Part shown: positions 51,079 to 59,664 of the stretch, piece after piece
Position numbering within the stretch: the first letter of the stretch is position 1
How the letters are laid out: the number at the start of each line of letters is the position of its first letter
DNA from: a virus
Reading direction: 5' to 3' (one strand)
Virus record (IMG/VR): IMGVR_UViG_3300044639_001193
Location: 1 to 64,000 of that record
DNA: 64,000 bases
Program-made: the position numbers and the translations under genes
Notes under the pieces: model-generated
Database searches by the model: none
What the model saw: only the letters and a program-made list of their open reading frames with translations
What the model was told of the DNA's origin: nothing

Positions 51079-53088
51079 ATGAACATAATTACAACTAAAC
51101 AACAGTTAGCAGACCTTGTTGAGTTTTACTCCAAGGTAGAGGGTTTTGCTTTTGACGTTGAAACCGTTGGTGATAACCGTATCCAACCAGTAGTAAACGA
51201 CGTGCTATGGATTTCATTAGCAACAGATGACCGCACAGACGTTATACCTATGGGTCACCCTAATGGTGAATTTTTGCATTGGGATAAAGAACTTTTATTA
51301 AGTGGTCAAAAGAAACTTGCTGCAGGAAAAGAACGTGACGATTTAAAAGACACAGACTTTACAAAGAACCAAGCCAAGTGGACACCCGTGTTTGACGCTC
51401 CACCAGAACAATTACTTCCAGGAGATGTCTTTAAGGCATTAAAGCCATTGTTCTTTAGTGACCAGTTAAAAGTTGGTCACAACATTAAATTTGACCTTAA
51501 ATCAATTGCCAAATATTACCGTGGTGTAGTTCCAACAAAACCGTTCTTTGACACAATGATGGCAGCGTTTGTACTTGATAACCGTAACCGTGGAAAACTA
51601 GGACTTAAAGATTGCGCTGAAAAGTTTCTCAAGATTAAAGTTGAAAAAGGTATTGGTGCAATGGTGGAGGTTCATTCCTTCTCAGACGTAGCACATTACT
51701 CAGGGTTTGACTCAGAGGTTACTTGGAAGTTATACCGTTTATTAGCGCCTAAGTTAACAGGCGGGTTATCCCGTGTATGGGGATTAGAGATGGATGTTGT
51801 TGCAGCGCTTTGCGATATGGAACTTGCTGGAGCATCTATTGATGTAGAGGAACTTAAACTTCTTAAAGAGCGGTTAGAGACAGACATTGATTTAGCACGA
51901 GGCAAGGCATACAAGTTGGCTGGCAAACCATTTGCTATGAACTCAGTGCCAGAGAAACAGAAGTTGCTATTCCTTCCTAAAGACGAAGGTGGTCGTGGTA
52001 TCAAGCCAAACGTTAAGATTAAAATTGCTTTAACGGCTAAAGGCCAAGACATAGCGTATGCACACGGAGAGTTAACAATCAATCATTTTTCTGTATCATC
52101 AGATGCTTTGGAGTTTTATCGCGCTAAAGACGAGTTAGTAGATGCAATCCTTGAGTACCAGGACTTGAACAAGTTGATGACTACTTATGTGATTCCATAT
52201 TTAGGTGGCGAGGTAACTCGCACCAACTTAGGTAAGTCAAAGATTGTGCAAAAAGATTCGCTCCTAATCAAGGGTAAAGTACATACTAACTTTAAATCAC
52301 ATGGAGCAGAGACAGGTCGTTTCTCCAGTAGTGACCCAAACCTACAGAACATCCCTTCATCAGGTAAGTACGGTAAGTTGATTCGTAATCTGTTTATTGC
52401 ACCACCAGGATACAAACTGGTTGTAGCAGACTACTCGCAGATTGAACCACGCATTATTGCAGCGTTTTCTGGTGACCCAATTATGGTTGATAACTATGTA
52501 ACTGGTGGAGATATCTATACAACTATCGGTAACACAATGGGTGTAGACCGCAAAGCAGGTAAAGTTTTAGTGTTATCTATTGCCTACGGTGTAGGGCCAG
52601 ACAAGATTGCACAACAAGTTGGTTGTTCTATTACTGAAGCAAAAGATTTGCTTAATCGGTTTACAGCGCAGTTTAGTGACATTGCAAAATACAAAGCAAA
52701 GGTTATTCGTATGGCAGCACAGCAGTCTCCAGTACCGTTTGTAGAGACTTTAATGGGCCGTCGTCGTTACATTCCTGACCTACGAAGCATTGATAAAGGA
52801 TTAAAGTCAAGAGCAGACCGACAAGCATTTAATACAGTTATTCAAGGTTCTGCAGCAGACATTATGAAACTAGCCATTATTAGGGCACATTCGTGTTTTA
52901 TTGATGAACCAGATGTAAATGTTGTATTGACTGTGCACGATGAACTTGTTACAGTTGCACGTGATGATTTAGCCGAGGAAACCGCCGAAGCAATTCGTTT
53001 GTCAATGGAAGGAATCAAATTGAAAGAGATTACAGTTCCCTTGATTGCAGACGTAAAAATAGTAGACAAGTGGGGAGAAGCGAAGTGA
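51079..53088 (+). CDS. polA: DNA polymerase, family A, with 3'-5' exonuclease
   Basis: A 669-residue Pol I-type polymerase without a 5'-3' exonuclease. The proofreading domain shows FAFDVETVG (Asp 26, Glu 28), VGHNIKFDLKSIAKYY and YSGFDSEVTWKLY. The polymerase domain has TGRFSSSDPNLQNIPSSG, motif A VVADYSQIEPRIIAAF (Asp 451), motif B with RKAGKVLVLSIAYGVGPDKI, and motif C VVLTVHDELV (Asp 621). It is the phage replicative polymerase. Its ribosome site lies in a hairpin. Confidence 0.95.
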   Translation: MNIITTKQQLADLVEFYSKVEGFAFDVETVGDNRIQPVVNDVLWISLATDDRTDVIPMGHPNGEFLHWDKELLLSGQKKLAAGKERDDLKDTDFTKNQAKWTPVFDAPPEQLLPGDVFKALKPLFFSDQLKVGHNIKFDLKSIAKYYRGVVPTKPFFDTMMAAFVLDNRNRGKLGLKDCAEKFLKIKVEKGIGAMVEVHSFSDVAHYSGFDSEVTWKLYRLLAPKLTGGLSRVWGLEMDVVAALCDMELAGASIDVEELKLLKERLETDIDLARGKAYKLAGKPFAMNSVPEKQKLLFLPKDEGGRGIKPNVKIKIALTAKGQDIAYAHGELTINHFSVSSDALEFYRAKDELVDAILEYQDLNKLMTTYVIPYLGGEVTRTNLGKSKIVQKDSLLIKGKVHTNFKSHGAETGRFSSSDPNLQNIPSSGKYGKLIRNLFIAPPGYKLVVADYSQIEPRIIAAFSGDPIMVDNYVTGGDIYTTIGNTMGVDRKAGKVLVLSIAYGVGPDKIAQQVGCSITEAKDLLNRFTAQFSDIAKYKAKVIRMAAQQSPVPFVETLMGRRRYIPDLRSIDKGLKSRADRQAFNTVIQGSAADIMKLAIIRAHSCFIDEPDVNVVLTVHDELVTVARDDLAEETAEAIRLSMEGIKLKEITVPLIADVKIVDKWGEAK

Positions 53089-53201
53089 AATTTATTTGTA
53101 AATTATTTGGACATAAGATGTATAACATTGTGTGGTCTAGCCTAGACCAAGACTTTACAGTCTTGTGCGTACGTTGCGAGTCACGTTGGGAAACCAAGTG
53201 A
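53085..53201 (+). CDS. 38-residue Cys-containing microprotein
   Basis: GTG 53085 overlaps the polymerase stop (GTGA) and the frame ends TGA 53199-53201, itself overlapping the next GTG. The product (MKFICKLFGHKMYNIVW, then LCVRCESRWETK) has one C-x2-C and further Cys and His residues, possibly a small metal-binding fold. Two tight overlaps are the main support. Confidence 0.6.
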   Translation: MKFICKLFGHKMYNIVWSSLDQDFTVLCVRCESRWETK

Positions 53202-53569
53202 CAAACGCAGATTGGTGGGCTAAACAACTAGGTGCACAACCACAACAAGCACCCGTAGCAGCACGTCCAGCAAATAACCCTATGCCGCCATCACAGCAGC
53301 CTATGACTACCTTTCAACAGCCTGCTCCTATGTCTAAAGCCCAGAGTTCTACTCAGACACAGTTGTGTCCAGATTGCGGTGGCGGTAACTACATGACCGT
53401 ACAAAATGCAGCAGCACGTTGTTACGATTGTGGTTATCCGCTTACTCAAGCAGGCAGCCGTTATGGAGCACTAACAGGTGCAAGCGTAGAAGGTAGCGCA
53501 AAACAAGCAAACGGTAATGACGTAGCAAGTAATTGGAACCCACAAGGAATTATTGGGAGAATTAATTGA
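53198..53569 (+). CDS. zinc-ribbon protein with Pro/Gln-rich linker
   Basis: About 123 residues from GTG 53198, overlapping the preceding stop. A Pro/Gln/Ala-rich disordered part (QPQQAPVAARPANNPMPPSQ) leads to a ribbon LCPDCGGGNYMTVQ and CYDCGYPLTQAGS. The linker-plus-ribbon layout suggests a protein-protein adaptor among replication proteins. Its stop overlaps the next start. Confidence 0.72.
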   Translation: MTNADWWAKQLGAQPQQAPVAARPANNPMPPSQQPMTTFQQPAPMSKAQSSTQTQLCPDCGGGNYMTVQNAAARCYDCGYPLTQAGSRYGALTGASVEGSAKQANGNDVASNWNPQGIIGRIN

Positions 53570-53958
53570 GTAGTAAAGCATTTTCAGCGTTTGATTTGGA
53601 CCTTGAATTTGGGCAAGAAGGAGAAGCCCTTGTACAAGAGTTGCTTACCGATGGGCGCACCATTGAAGTTAAACGAGATAGAAAATGGAAAGATACTCAC
53701 AACGTTTATGTTGAAACAGAATGTTATTTTGTTGGAAAACAGAGTTGGGGTTTGTCTGGGTTAAGCGTAACTGAAGCCAAGTATTGGGCTTTTGTACTAG
53801 AGGAAGCAGTTCTTCTGGTTCCTACCGATGCTTTGCGTTACGCAATAAAAGAATTTGGCGGATATACGGAGTGTCGTATTCCTCCGAACTACAGTAAAGG
53901 ATACCTTTTGACTGTGCCGCAAATATTAAAATCTATAAAGGAGTACAAAGGTGATTAA
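53566..53958 (+). CDS. PD-(D/E)XK-type nuclease-like protein
   Basis: A 130-residue protein from TTG 53566, which overlaps the previous stop; the rare start fits coupled translation. The arrangement EGEALVQELL, TIEVKRDRKWKDTHNVYVET and WAFVLEEAVLLVPTDALRYA follows the restriction-endonuclease-like fold, with E-V-K as the catalytic strand. Such small nucleases often act on branched DNA. The assignment is by pattern. Confidence 0.65.
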   Translation: MSSKAFSAFDLDLEFGQEGEALVQELLTDGRTIEVKRDRKWKDTHNVYVETECYFVGKQSWGLSGLSVTEAKYWAFVLEEAVLLVPTDALRYAIKEFGGYTECRIPPNYSKGYLLTVPQILKSIKEYKGD

Positions 53959-54997
53959 TGATGAAGCCAAAAAGATTGTTGCTCAACTTAATAAAAGGTT
54001 TGGGGACAACGTTGTTGTTCTTGCCAGTGATATTCGTAGCGACACTATTCCTCGTATTACAAGCGGCTCTACTACTCTTGACTATGTTCTTGGGGGCGGT
54101 TTTCCAGGTAACCAATGGAATGAACTCATCGGTGAACCATCTCACGGAAAAACTGCTGTTGCTCTTAAAACCATTGCAGCCAATCAGCAACGAGACCCCA
54201 ACTACACAACCGTTTGGGTTGCCGCTGAACAATGGGTCCCAGACTATGCAGCAATGTGTGGTGTGGATACAACACGGGTCATTGTCATTGAAACGTCAGT
54301 CATGGAAGAGGCCTATCAAGCCGTAATTGAATTTGCTGAATCAAAAGCAGTTGATGCAATTGTAATTGATTCATTACCTGCCCTATCCCCTGCTCCAGAA
54401 ATGGAAAAGGACATGTCAGAAATGACTGTAGGAAGGGGCGCATTACTTACTAACAAGTTCTTCAGAGTCGTCGGGACAGCGATGAAGCGGTCATTGGTTG
54501 AGGATGAGCGTCCTGTATTGGGCCTCATCATCAATCAATACCGAATGAAGATTGGCGTAATGCATGGCGACCCACGGACAACTCCTGGCGGAGAAGGAAA
54601 GAACTATGCATTCTTTACACGTTGTGAAGTACGTCGTAAGGAATGGATTGAAATCGGTTCAGGAACAAATAAAGTACGAGTAGGACAACAAATTGTTGTT
54701 CGTACATTAAAGAACAAGACTGCACCACCACAACGTGTTGCATACTTTGATTTCTACTTTGCAGAAGGTGGCAACTGTGCTCCAGGAGAATACGATTTTG
54801 CAAAAGAAATTGCTTCTTTAGGAGTAATCATGGGAGTCATTAACCGCAAGGGTGGTTGGTTCTACCACGGTGAGCGCAAGTGGCAGGGTATTGACTCTGT
54901 TATTGCCAGCATCCGTGAAGAAGTTGACCTTAAAGAAGAGATACAAAAAGCAGTACTAGCATCTGATGCCGCACCTTTGGCGGCTGATGAAGACTGA
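53951..54997 (+). CDS. RecA/UvsX-like recombinase
   Basis: A 348-residue strand-exchange ATPase from GTG 53951. It has TTLDYVLGGGFPGNQWNELI, Walker A GEPSHGKT (61-68), VWVAAEQW, Walker B DAIVIDSLPAL (Asp 140) and a loop region (MSEMTVGRGALLTNKFFRVV). LGLIINQYRMKIGVMHGDPR and TTPGGEGKNYAFFTRCEVRR correspond to the QxR region of RecA. The acidic C-terminus is typical. It works with the nearby nucleases in phage recombination and recombination-dependent replication. Confidence 0.88.
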   Translation: MINDEAKKIVAQLNKRFGDNVVVLASDIRSDTIPRITSGSTTLDYVLGGGFPGNQWNELIGEPSHGKTAVALKTIAANQQRDPNYTTVWVAAEQWVPDYAAMCGVDTTRVIVIETSVMEEAYQAVIEFAESKAVDAIVIDSLPALSPAPEMEKDMSEMTVGRGALLTNKFFRVVGTAMKRSLVEDERPVLGLIINQYRMKIGVMHGDPRTTPGGEGKNYAFFTRCEVRRKEWIEIGSGTNKVRVGQQIVVRTLKNKTAPPQRVAYFDFYFAEGGNCAPGEYDFAKEIASLGVIMGVINRKGGWFYHGERKWQGIDSVIASIREEVDLKEEIQKAVLASDAAPLAADED

Positions 54998-55304
54998 AGG
55001 ACAGAAACAATCTCAGAAGCACGAGAAGAGACTTGCTAAGAAAATTGGCGGTAAAACTATGGCTGCATCTGGAGCGTTTTGGTCTCACAAAGGAGATGTT
55101 CGGTCAAGCGACCTCTTGATTGAACATAAATTTACAGGTAAAAAACAAACGACGTTAAAGTCGGATGTGTTACGCAAAATCACGAGAGAGGCAATTCTTG
55201 ATGGACGTATGCCCGTACTGGGAGTTCATCTAGACGGGGAGGACTACGTGGTCCTTCTTGAGAACGATTTCTTGGAGATGAGGGACCGACTAAAGGATGC
55301 CTAA
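54987..55304 (+). CDS. Holliday-junction-resolvase-like nuclease
   Basis: About 105 residues from ATG 54987 inside the RecA gene end. The pattern AASGAFWSHKGDVRSSDLLI then EHKFTGKKQTTLKSDVLRKI matches small PD-(D/E)XK junction resolvases of actinophages, with Asp (SSD), Glu and Lys (IEHK) as the probable catalytic set. It should cut recombination intermediates made with the upstream RecA-like protein. Confidence 0.75.
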   Translation: MKTEGQKQSQKHEKRLAKKIGGKTMAASGAFWSHKGDVRSSDLLIEHKFTGKKQTTLKSDVLRKITREAILDGRMPVLGVHLDGEDYVVLLENDFLEMRDRLKDA

Positions 55305-55307
55305 CAC

Positions 55308-55622
55308 ATGGAAGAACCAGAGTATGCGTGGCGTTACAGCGCACGCTGTAAGGGTGAAGACACCGACATCTTCTACCCACCACGAGATAAAGAACAATAC
55401 AAAATCATTGCTAATCAAGCAAAGGTATTTTGTTTTGGAGAGAATAAAAAGAACCCGTGTCCCGTACAAAAGCAATGTTTATGGGATGCAGTTAAACGTG
55501 AGGAGCCTCACGGTATTTGGGGGGGCTTGAGTCATAGAGAAAGAAATGCTTTAATTCGTAAGTGGAAGAAATCGCATAAAAAGAAAATGTCGTTGCAAGA
55601 ATTTATCTTAACTAAGGAATAA
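55308..55622 (+). CDS. whiB: WhiB-family iron-sulfur transcription regulator
   Basis: A 104-residue protein with four cysteines at 14, 42, 51 and 57, the GIWGG turn (69-73) and a basic C-terminus (RKWKKSHKKKMS). WhiB proteins are confined to actinobacteria and their phages, bind a [4Fe-4S] cluster and contact the primary sigma factor. The usual spacing between the second and third Cys is two residues; here it is eight (C-FGENKKNP-C), an insertion worth testing. It may redirect host transcription. Confidence 0.88.
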   Translation: MEEPEYAWRYSARCKGEDTDIFYPPRDKEQYKIIANQAKVFCFGENKKNPCPVQKQCLWDAVKREEPHGIWGGLSHRERNALIRKWKKSHKKKMSLQEFILTKE

Positions 55623-55623
55623 A

Positions 55624-56463
55624 ATGACAACTGAATTAAAGCGTTTTCTAGACGCAAAGAAACGTGAACCACGTCTCGTTGGAGATGTTGAACGTCACCT
55701 TATGCGTCGTCCGTTAGGTGACCGTTCTACAACAGTTCTGCACCCTTCAGAAATGATTAAAGATGATTTTTGTTTAAGGTATTCGTATTACCTTATGACA
55801 GGCGGAGAACAAAAGCAAGAAAAGCCAAACCTTCGTCTTCAATCTATTTTTGATGAAGGCCACTTCATCCATGAAAAATGGCAAACATGGTTTCATGAGA
55901 TGGATGTTTTATACGGACGTTTTCAGTGCAAGCACTGCGGTACTTCTGTTACAGGCATATCACCAAAGTGGTGTTTAAACTGCGAAGACCGTCGTATGGA
56001 ATACAAGGAAGTCACACTCATAGACAATGACCTTCGTATTGCAGGGCACACAGATGGTTGGATTAAGGGTATTGGCGAAGATTGCTTAATTGAGATTAAA
56101 TCAATTGGGGCAGGAACTTTCCGTTACGAAGCACCCGACCTTCTTAGAGACAACGATGGTGACATCTTTAAAGCATTTAACGGGATTAAACGACCATTCC
56201 GTAGCCACTTGTTACAGGGTCAAATGTATTTAGAGTTAGCACATCGTATGTTTGGTGAACAAGCGCCAAAAGAAATTGTATTTTTATATGAACTAAAGGC
56301 AGACCAAGCGTATAAAGAATTCACGGTAAAAGCAGATTATGAAATTGTAGACCGTATTTTCTTTAAGGCTGAGAAAGTTATTAAAGCAATCAAGGATGAA
56401 ATAATGCCTGAGTGCAACATAAGTCCAGAAGAAGGTTGTAAATCATGCAACTTGATTCCATAA
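55624..56463 (+). CDS. Cas4/RecB-like exonuclease with Fe-S and zinc sites
   Basis: A 279-residue nuclease of the PD-(D/E)XK superfamily. The catalytic region is GHTDGWIKG (Asp 144), LIEIKS (Glu 157, Lys 159) and LLQGQMYLEL (QxxxY). Cys 50 and a C-terminal Cys 264, 272 and 275 form a Cas4/AddB-type iron-sulfur cluster. A zinc ribbon (Cys 102, 105, 117, 120) is inserted before the catalytic strands. Cas4-like phage nucleases process DNA ends for recombination. No cas1, cas2 or array is present. Confidence 0.85.
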   Translation: MTTELKRFLDAKKREPRLVGDVERHLMRRPLGDRSTTVLHPSEMIKDDFCLRYSYYLMTGGEQKQEKPNLRLQSIFDEGHFIHEKWQTWFHEMDVLYGRFQCKHCGTSVTGISPKWCLNCEDRRMEYKEVTLIDNDLRIAGHTDGWIKGIGEDCLIEIKSIGAGTFRYEAPDLLRDNDGDIFKAFNGIKRPFRSHLLQGQMYLELAHRMFGEQAPKEIVFLYELKADQAYKEFTVKADYEIVDRIFFKAEKVIKAIKDEIMPECNISPEEGCKSCNLIP

Positions 56464-56912
56464 CAGTTAAAGACCAACTCATTAACGCTAAGCAACCCAA
56501 CTATGACATGGTTAAGTTGCCACCAGATATTACTGCTTTGTCTAGTGAACAATTAGCAGAGATGTTTACGGTGTTAACAGGATGGGCAGACTACATTGCT
56601 ACTCAACTAGCAAATGCTCAAATTATGGAGAAGGTTGCTGAGAAAAAAGTAGACCGACTTATTGCGTCACTAACTGTAGACAAAATGGGCGCTGCAACAA
56701 AAGCAGATAGAGTCACTTTAATCAAAGCACAAATTGCAATAGACCCAGATGTACAAGACCTAGAAGACAGACACCATCAAACATACGCCCAACGCAAAGC
56801 GTGGGAAGTTATGTTGACTAACCAGGAACGTGATATCACACTGGTATCACGAGAGATAACTCGTCGTACTTCAGACCAACGAGCAATGCGAAAGGATTAC
56901 AACGGCGCATGA
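56445..56912 (+). CDS. hypothetical helical protein
   Basis: A 155-residue, mostly helical protein that overlaps the exonuclease by 19 bases. Notable stretches are LSSEQLAEMFTVLTGWADYI, MEKVAEKKVDRLIASLTVDK and RQ-rich C-terminal helices (YAQRKAWEVMLTNQERDITL). It resembles small recombination- or replication-accessory proteins without a named family. Its stop overlaps the kinase start by ATGA. Confidence 0.65.
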   Translation: MQLDSITVKDQLINAKQPNYDMVKLPPDITALSSEQLAEMFTVLTGWADYIATQLANAQIMEKVAEKKVDRLIASLTVDKMGAATKADRVTLIKAQIAIDPDVQDLEDRHHQTYAQRKAWEVMLTNQERDITLVSREITRRTSDQRAMRKDYNGA

Positions 56913-57445
56913 TTATTGGACTATCAGGTTACGCACGTTCTGGAAAAGATGAAGTAGCAAAGATTTTGGTAGAAGAATACGGCTATAAACGAATTGCGTT
57001 TGCTGACAACATTCGTAAATTGTTATACGCAACCAACCCTCAAGTAGGTGGGAACAGGTTACAGTTTTTAGTAGAAGACTATGGTTGGGATGTTGCTAAG
57101 TCCCAACCCGAAGTACGTCATTTGTTACAGTCTTTAGGCGTTGCAGCACGCAATCTTTTTGGAGAAGACTTTTGGATTAATAGTGCATTAAGACATTTAG
57201 AAATTCAAAAGAACTATGTTATTACCGATGTTAGGTTTGCTAATGAAGCAGACACTATAAAACTTAATGTAGAGTCTCAAATATGGCGCATTAAACGCAA
57301 CGGTGTAGAGGCAGTAAACGGGCATGTATCAGAGCATGATATGGATAGTTATCAAGTAGATATGATTTTAAAGAACGAGGGTACTTTAGAAGACCTACGA
57401 ACATTGGTTCGTAAGCGTATGGAGACTTCCCTCAATGCCAACTAA
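56909..57445 (+). CDS. deoxynucleoside monophosphate kinase
   Basis: A 178-residue P-loop kinase that phosphorylates dNMPs to feed DNA synthesis. The P-loop is IGLSGYARSGKDEVAKIL near the start. YKRIAFADNIRKLLYA, LLQSLGVAARNLFGEDFWIN and NYVITDVRFANEAD match the dNMP kinase (T4 gp1-like) family. Length is normal. It overlaps the next gene by 11 bases. Confidence 0.88.
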   Translation: MIIGLSGYARSGKDEVAKILVEEYGYKRIAFADNIRKLLYATNPQVGGNRLQFLVEDYGWDVAKSQPEVRHLLQSLGVAARNLFGEDFWINSALRHLEIQKNYVITDVRFANEADTIKLNVESQIWRIKRNGVEAVNGHVSEHDMDSYQVDMILKNEGTLEDLRTLVRKRMETSLNAN

Positions 57446-58016
57446 ACTTATAGAAGGCGGATTAAGTAAAGCAGGAGACATAGCGTTAGGTATAGACCAG
57501 TCGTTAACAGGTTTTGCTTTAACAGCATTAAGCGTAGAAGACCCCAGTAAACATTTAACGTGGGTTTATAAATCTCCTTATTTTGGTATTGAAAGATTAG
57601 TAGATATTAGACAGTGGTTAGTAGACCACTTTATGTGGTTTGAAGAACAGAATTTAGATGTAGTAGACATTGCAATGGAAGGCACAGTACTAGCCAGTCA
57701 TGCAGCCCTTGTATTGGGCGAGTTATCTGCAACAGTGCGGTTAGCAATATATGACCATTATGACGATTACTTACGATTCCCCCTTAAAGTTCCGCCAATG
57801 ACGTTGAAGAAATATGCAGCAGGCAAGGGCAATGCCAAGAAACAAGAGATGTTGTTACAAATCTACAAACGTTGGGGTATGGAGTTTAATGACGATAATG
57901 CTGCTGATTCGTACGCATTAGCCCGATTAGTATCAGGAAGCACTGATGGCGCTATTGAGGCAGCAATTGTTGAGCAAATGAAAGATGCCAAATACCGAGA
58001 CCAACCAGCGATTTAG
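57435..58016 (+). CDS. RuvC-like Holliday junction resolvase
   Basis: A 193-residue RNase H-fold nuclease. The metal-binding residues are visible: Asp 21 in ALGIDQSLTGFALTAL, Glu 82 in IAMEGTVLASHAALVLGELS, and the pair in FNDDNAADSYALARL (near 153-158). KVPPMTLKKYAAGKGNAKKQ is the basic DNA-binding stretch. It is a second, structurally unrelated candidate resolvase next to the PD-(D/E)XK one at 54987. Confidence 0.85.
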   Translation: MPTKLIEGGLSKAGDIALGIDQSLTGFALTALSVEDPSKHLTWVYKSPYFGIERLVDIRQWLVDHFMWFEEQNLDVVDIAMEGTVLASHAALVLGELSATVRLAIYDHYDDYLRFPLKVPPMTLKKYAAGKGNAKKQEMLLQIYKRWGMEFNDDNAADSYALARLVSGSTDGAIEAAIVEQMKDAKYRDQPAI

Positions 58017-58036
58017 CCTTACCCTTTAGGTTAGGA

Positions 58037-58360
58037 GTGGCACACCAAACCGAACCAAAGGACTATAAATTGAATACACCCCCTGAAGTATCTGCTGAAG
58101 AGCCGTTCCTACGTGTCAGCGCATCCTCAAATCCGCAGAGCGTTGCCTCAGCAATTGCTCATGCCATCTACGATAAGCATGAAGTAAAACTCCGTGCAGT
58201 AGGTGCAGGCGCAGTAAACCAAGCAGTTAAAGCAATTGCTATTGCCCGTGGATACGTGGCACCTCGTGGTATGGATTTAACAGATAAGCCAGGATTTACC
58301 ACCATTCAAAGTCGTGATGGTGAAATTTCCGCTATCGTGTTTCACATTACAGCGTCTTAA
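58037..58360 (+). CDS. SpoVS-family protein
   Basis: A 107-residue protein from GTG 58037; TTG 58070 after AAAGGA is another candidate start. Residues 24-107 closely follow the SpoVS pattern: LRVSASSNPQSVASAIAHAI, VKLRAVGAGAVNQAVKAIAI, ARGYVAPRGMDL and a closing strand ISAIVFHI. SpoVS is a small Alba-like nucleic-acid-binding fold known from Bacillus sporulation and found in many non-sporulating bacteria. In a phage it may bind DNA or RNA; its role is unknown. Confidence 0.85.
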   Translation: MAHQTEPKDYKLNTPPEVSAEEPFLRVSASSNPQSVASAIAHAIYDKHEVKLRAVGAGAVNQAVKAIAIARGYVAPRGMDLTDKPGFTTIQSRDGEISAIVFHITAS

Positions 58361-58396
58361 AACAGCCTTATCCTTATCCAAGAGCAAGGAGTCAAA

Positions 58397-58855
58397 ATGG
58401 CACTATGGACATCAATGGGTCACGCAATGCGTCGTCGTATGGGCGCCCCATCCTCACATCATGAAGCGGCAGGTAAATCTATGAGTAAATCTGTTCCAAC
58501 AACAGAAGAGATTCTCGCTTCTGCAGCACATTCAAAGTCACCACGTCGCTACATGGGCATGGATGCAGCAAAGTTCACTAACGCAAGTGGTACACCTGAA
58601 AAGGGAAACCTTATGCCAAAGAAGAACGCACAAGCATCTGACCCAACAGCAGGCGGCAAGGCGAACAGAGCGAATGTTTCTGCAGGAAGCGCAGCACAAT
58701 CAGAACGTATGGGAGCACGTTACAACATTAACGTAAAGTTTCCTGTAGGTCATGACCCAGCAGCATCTGCAACAATGGGAAGTGCAAAAATTGTTCCATC
58801 AATTGCAGGGCGCCAAGCACCAAATTTTGGCGACGGGATTAGTAGCGTACGCTAA
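58397..58855 (+). CDS. hypothetical Ala/Ser/Met-rich protein
   Basis: A 152-residue basic protein after AAGGAG. It starts MALWTSMGHAMRRRMGAPSS, has long Ala/Ser/Gly-rich low-complexity parts and ends QAPNFGDGISSVR. No domain is recognised. It opens the last cluster, whose compositions recall small accessory virion proteins more than enzymes. Its stop overlaps the next start by one base. Confidence 0.65.
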   Translation: MALWTSMGHAMRRRMGAPSSHHEAAGKSMSKSVPTTEEILASAAHSKSPRRYMGMDAAKFTNASGTPEKGNLMPKKNAQASDPTAGGKANRANVSAGSAAQSERMGARYNINVKFPVGHDPAASATMGSAKIVPSIAGRQAPNFGDGISSVR

Positions 58856-59124
58856 TGTCAATCCTATCTTCTTCAGAATTTATGGATGATAATTTTTCTG
58901 GTCAACCAACTCATCATGGCCCAGATACTGACCCACCATTGTCATTAAGTTCTAGCACCACAGGTTCTGCTAACCAAGCAACTGCTTGGCGTAACAGAGG
59001 CCTTGGTGGAGGAAGACCAATGTCTTACTCAAGCAAGACTCGTGGAACTACATTTAGTTTTGATGATGCAAAACAAACTACGTTACCAGAGGCAGATAAA
59101 GGCGCTAGTTTCGGAAAAGGATAG
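58855..59124 (+). CDS. hypothetical Ser/Gly-rich protein
   Basis: An 89-residue protein with low-complexity Ser/Thr/Gly composition (PPLSLSSSTTGSANQATAWR; GLGGGRPMSYSSKTRGTTFS). It lacks hydrophobic core segments and is probably disordered. It begins in the preceding stop and ends three bases before the next gene. No family recognised. Confidence 0.6.
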   Translation: MSILSSSEFMDDNFSGQPTHHGPDTDPPLSLSSSTTGSANQATAWRNRGLGGGRPMSYSSKTRGTTFSFDDAKQTTLPEADKGASFGKG

Positions 59125-59127
59125 TTT

Positions 59128-59664
59128 ATGGCAGGCGGCACTAACAACTATTCAGCCACACAAAACTGGCAATCACTTGGCGGCGGCGGTCTGTATGGTT
59201 ATAACAATCAAGGTGGTGCAGGAACTTCTGTAGCCCGTGACAGTATGGATGCTTCCCGCATTGGTGTGGGAAGAGTTCCGTCTGCAGAATATCCAGATGG
59301 TTACCTTGGTACTATTCGTTCACGTCGTGATGACCGTTTACTTGATAGCGTTAAGAATCGTGTAAACCAAAAAGCATATCAACGTGGTGTACACAAGGGT
59401 GAGCGTATTGAGCCATCCATGTATTTTTGGCCTGAAAACATTAACGATATGTCAGGCATTGAACGTCAAATGAAAGCAGCACGTGTACGCATCAATGGCG
59501 TCAACGTTTATCAAACAGAACGTGCTGCTCCACAAATTGGATTGACCCCTGCACCTCACCTAGTAAACGACGGTAAAGCAAACACAATTGCTACAGAGCC
59601 AGGACAAATCAATGAACGTCGCCAAGCAATGCTCGCTTACTTAAGGCCAGCGTGGTCTAATTGA
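59128..59664 (+). CDS. hypothetical protein
   Basis: A 178-residue protein with a glycine-rich start (LGGGGLYGYNNQGGAGTS) and a more ordered rest (YPDGYLGTIRSRRDDRLLDS; VHKGERIEPSMYFWPENIND). It shares the general style of its neighbours, basic and Gly/Asn-rich, and resembles minor virion proteins. No family recognised. The stop overlaps the next TTG start. Confidence 0.65.
   Translation: MAGGTNNYSATQNWQSLGGGGLYGYNNQGGAGTSVARDSMDASRIGVGRVPSAEYPDGYLGTIRSRRDDRLLDSVKNRVNQKAYQRGVHKGERIEPSMYFWPENINDMSGIERQMKAARVRINGVNVYQTERAAPQIGLTPAPHLVNDGKANTIATEPGQINERRQAMLAYLRPAWSN

Noticed and set aside
55624-56463. CRISPR-associated Cas4 as evidence of a phage CRISPR system
   Set aside because: No Cas1, Cas2 or repeat array is present in the window. 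Cas4-like nucleases are common in phage recombination modules.
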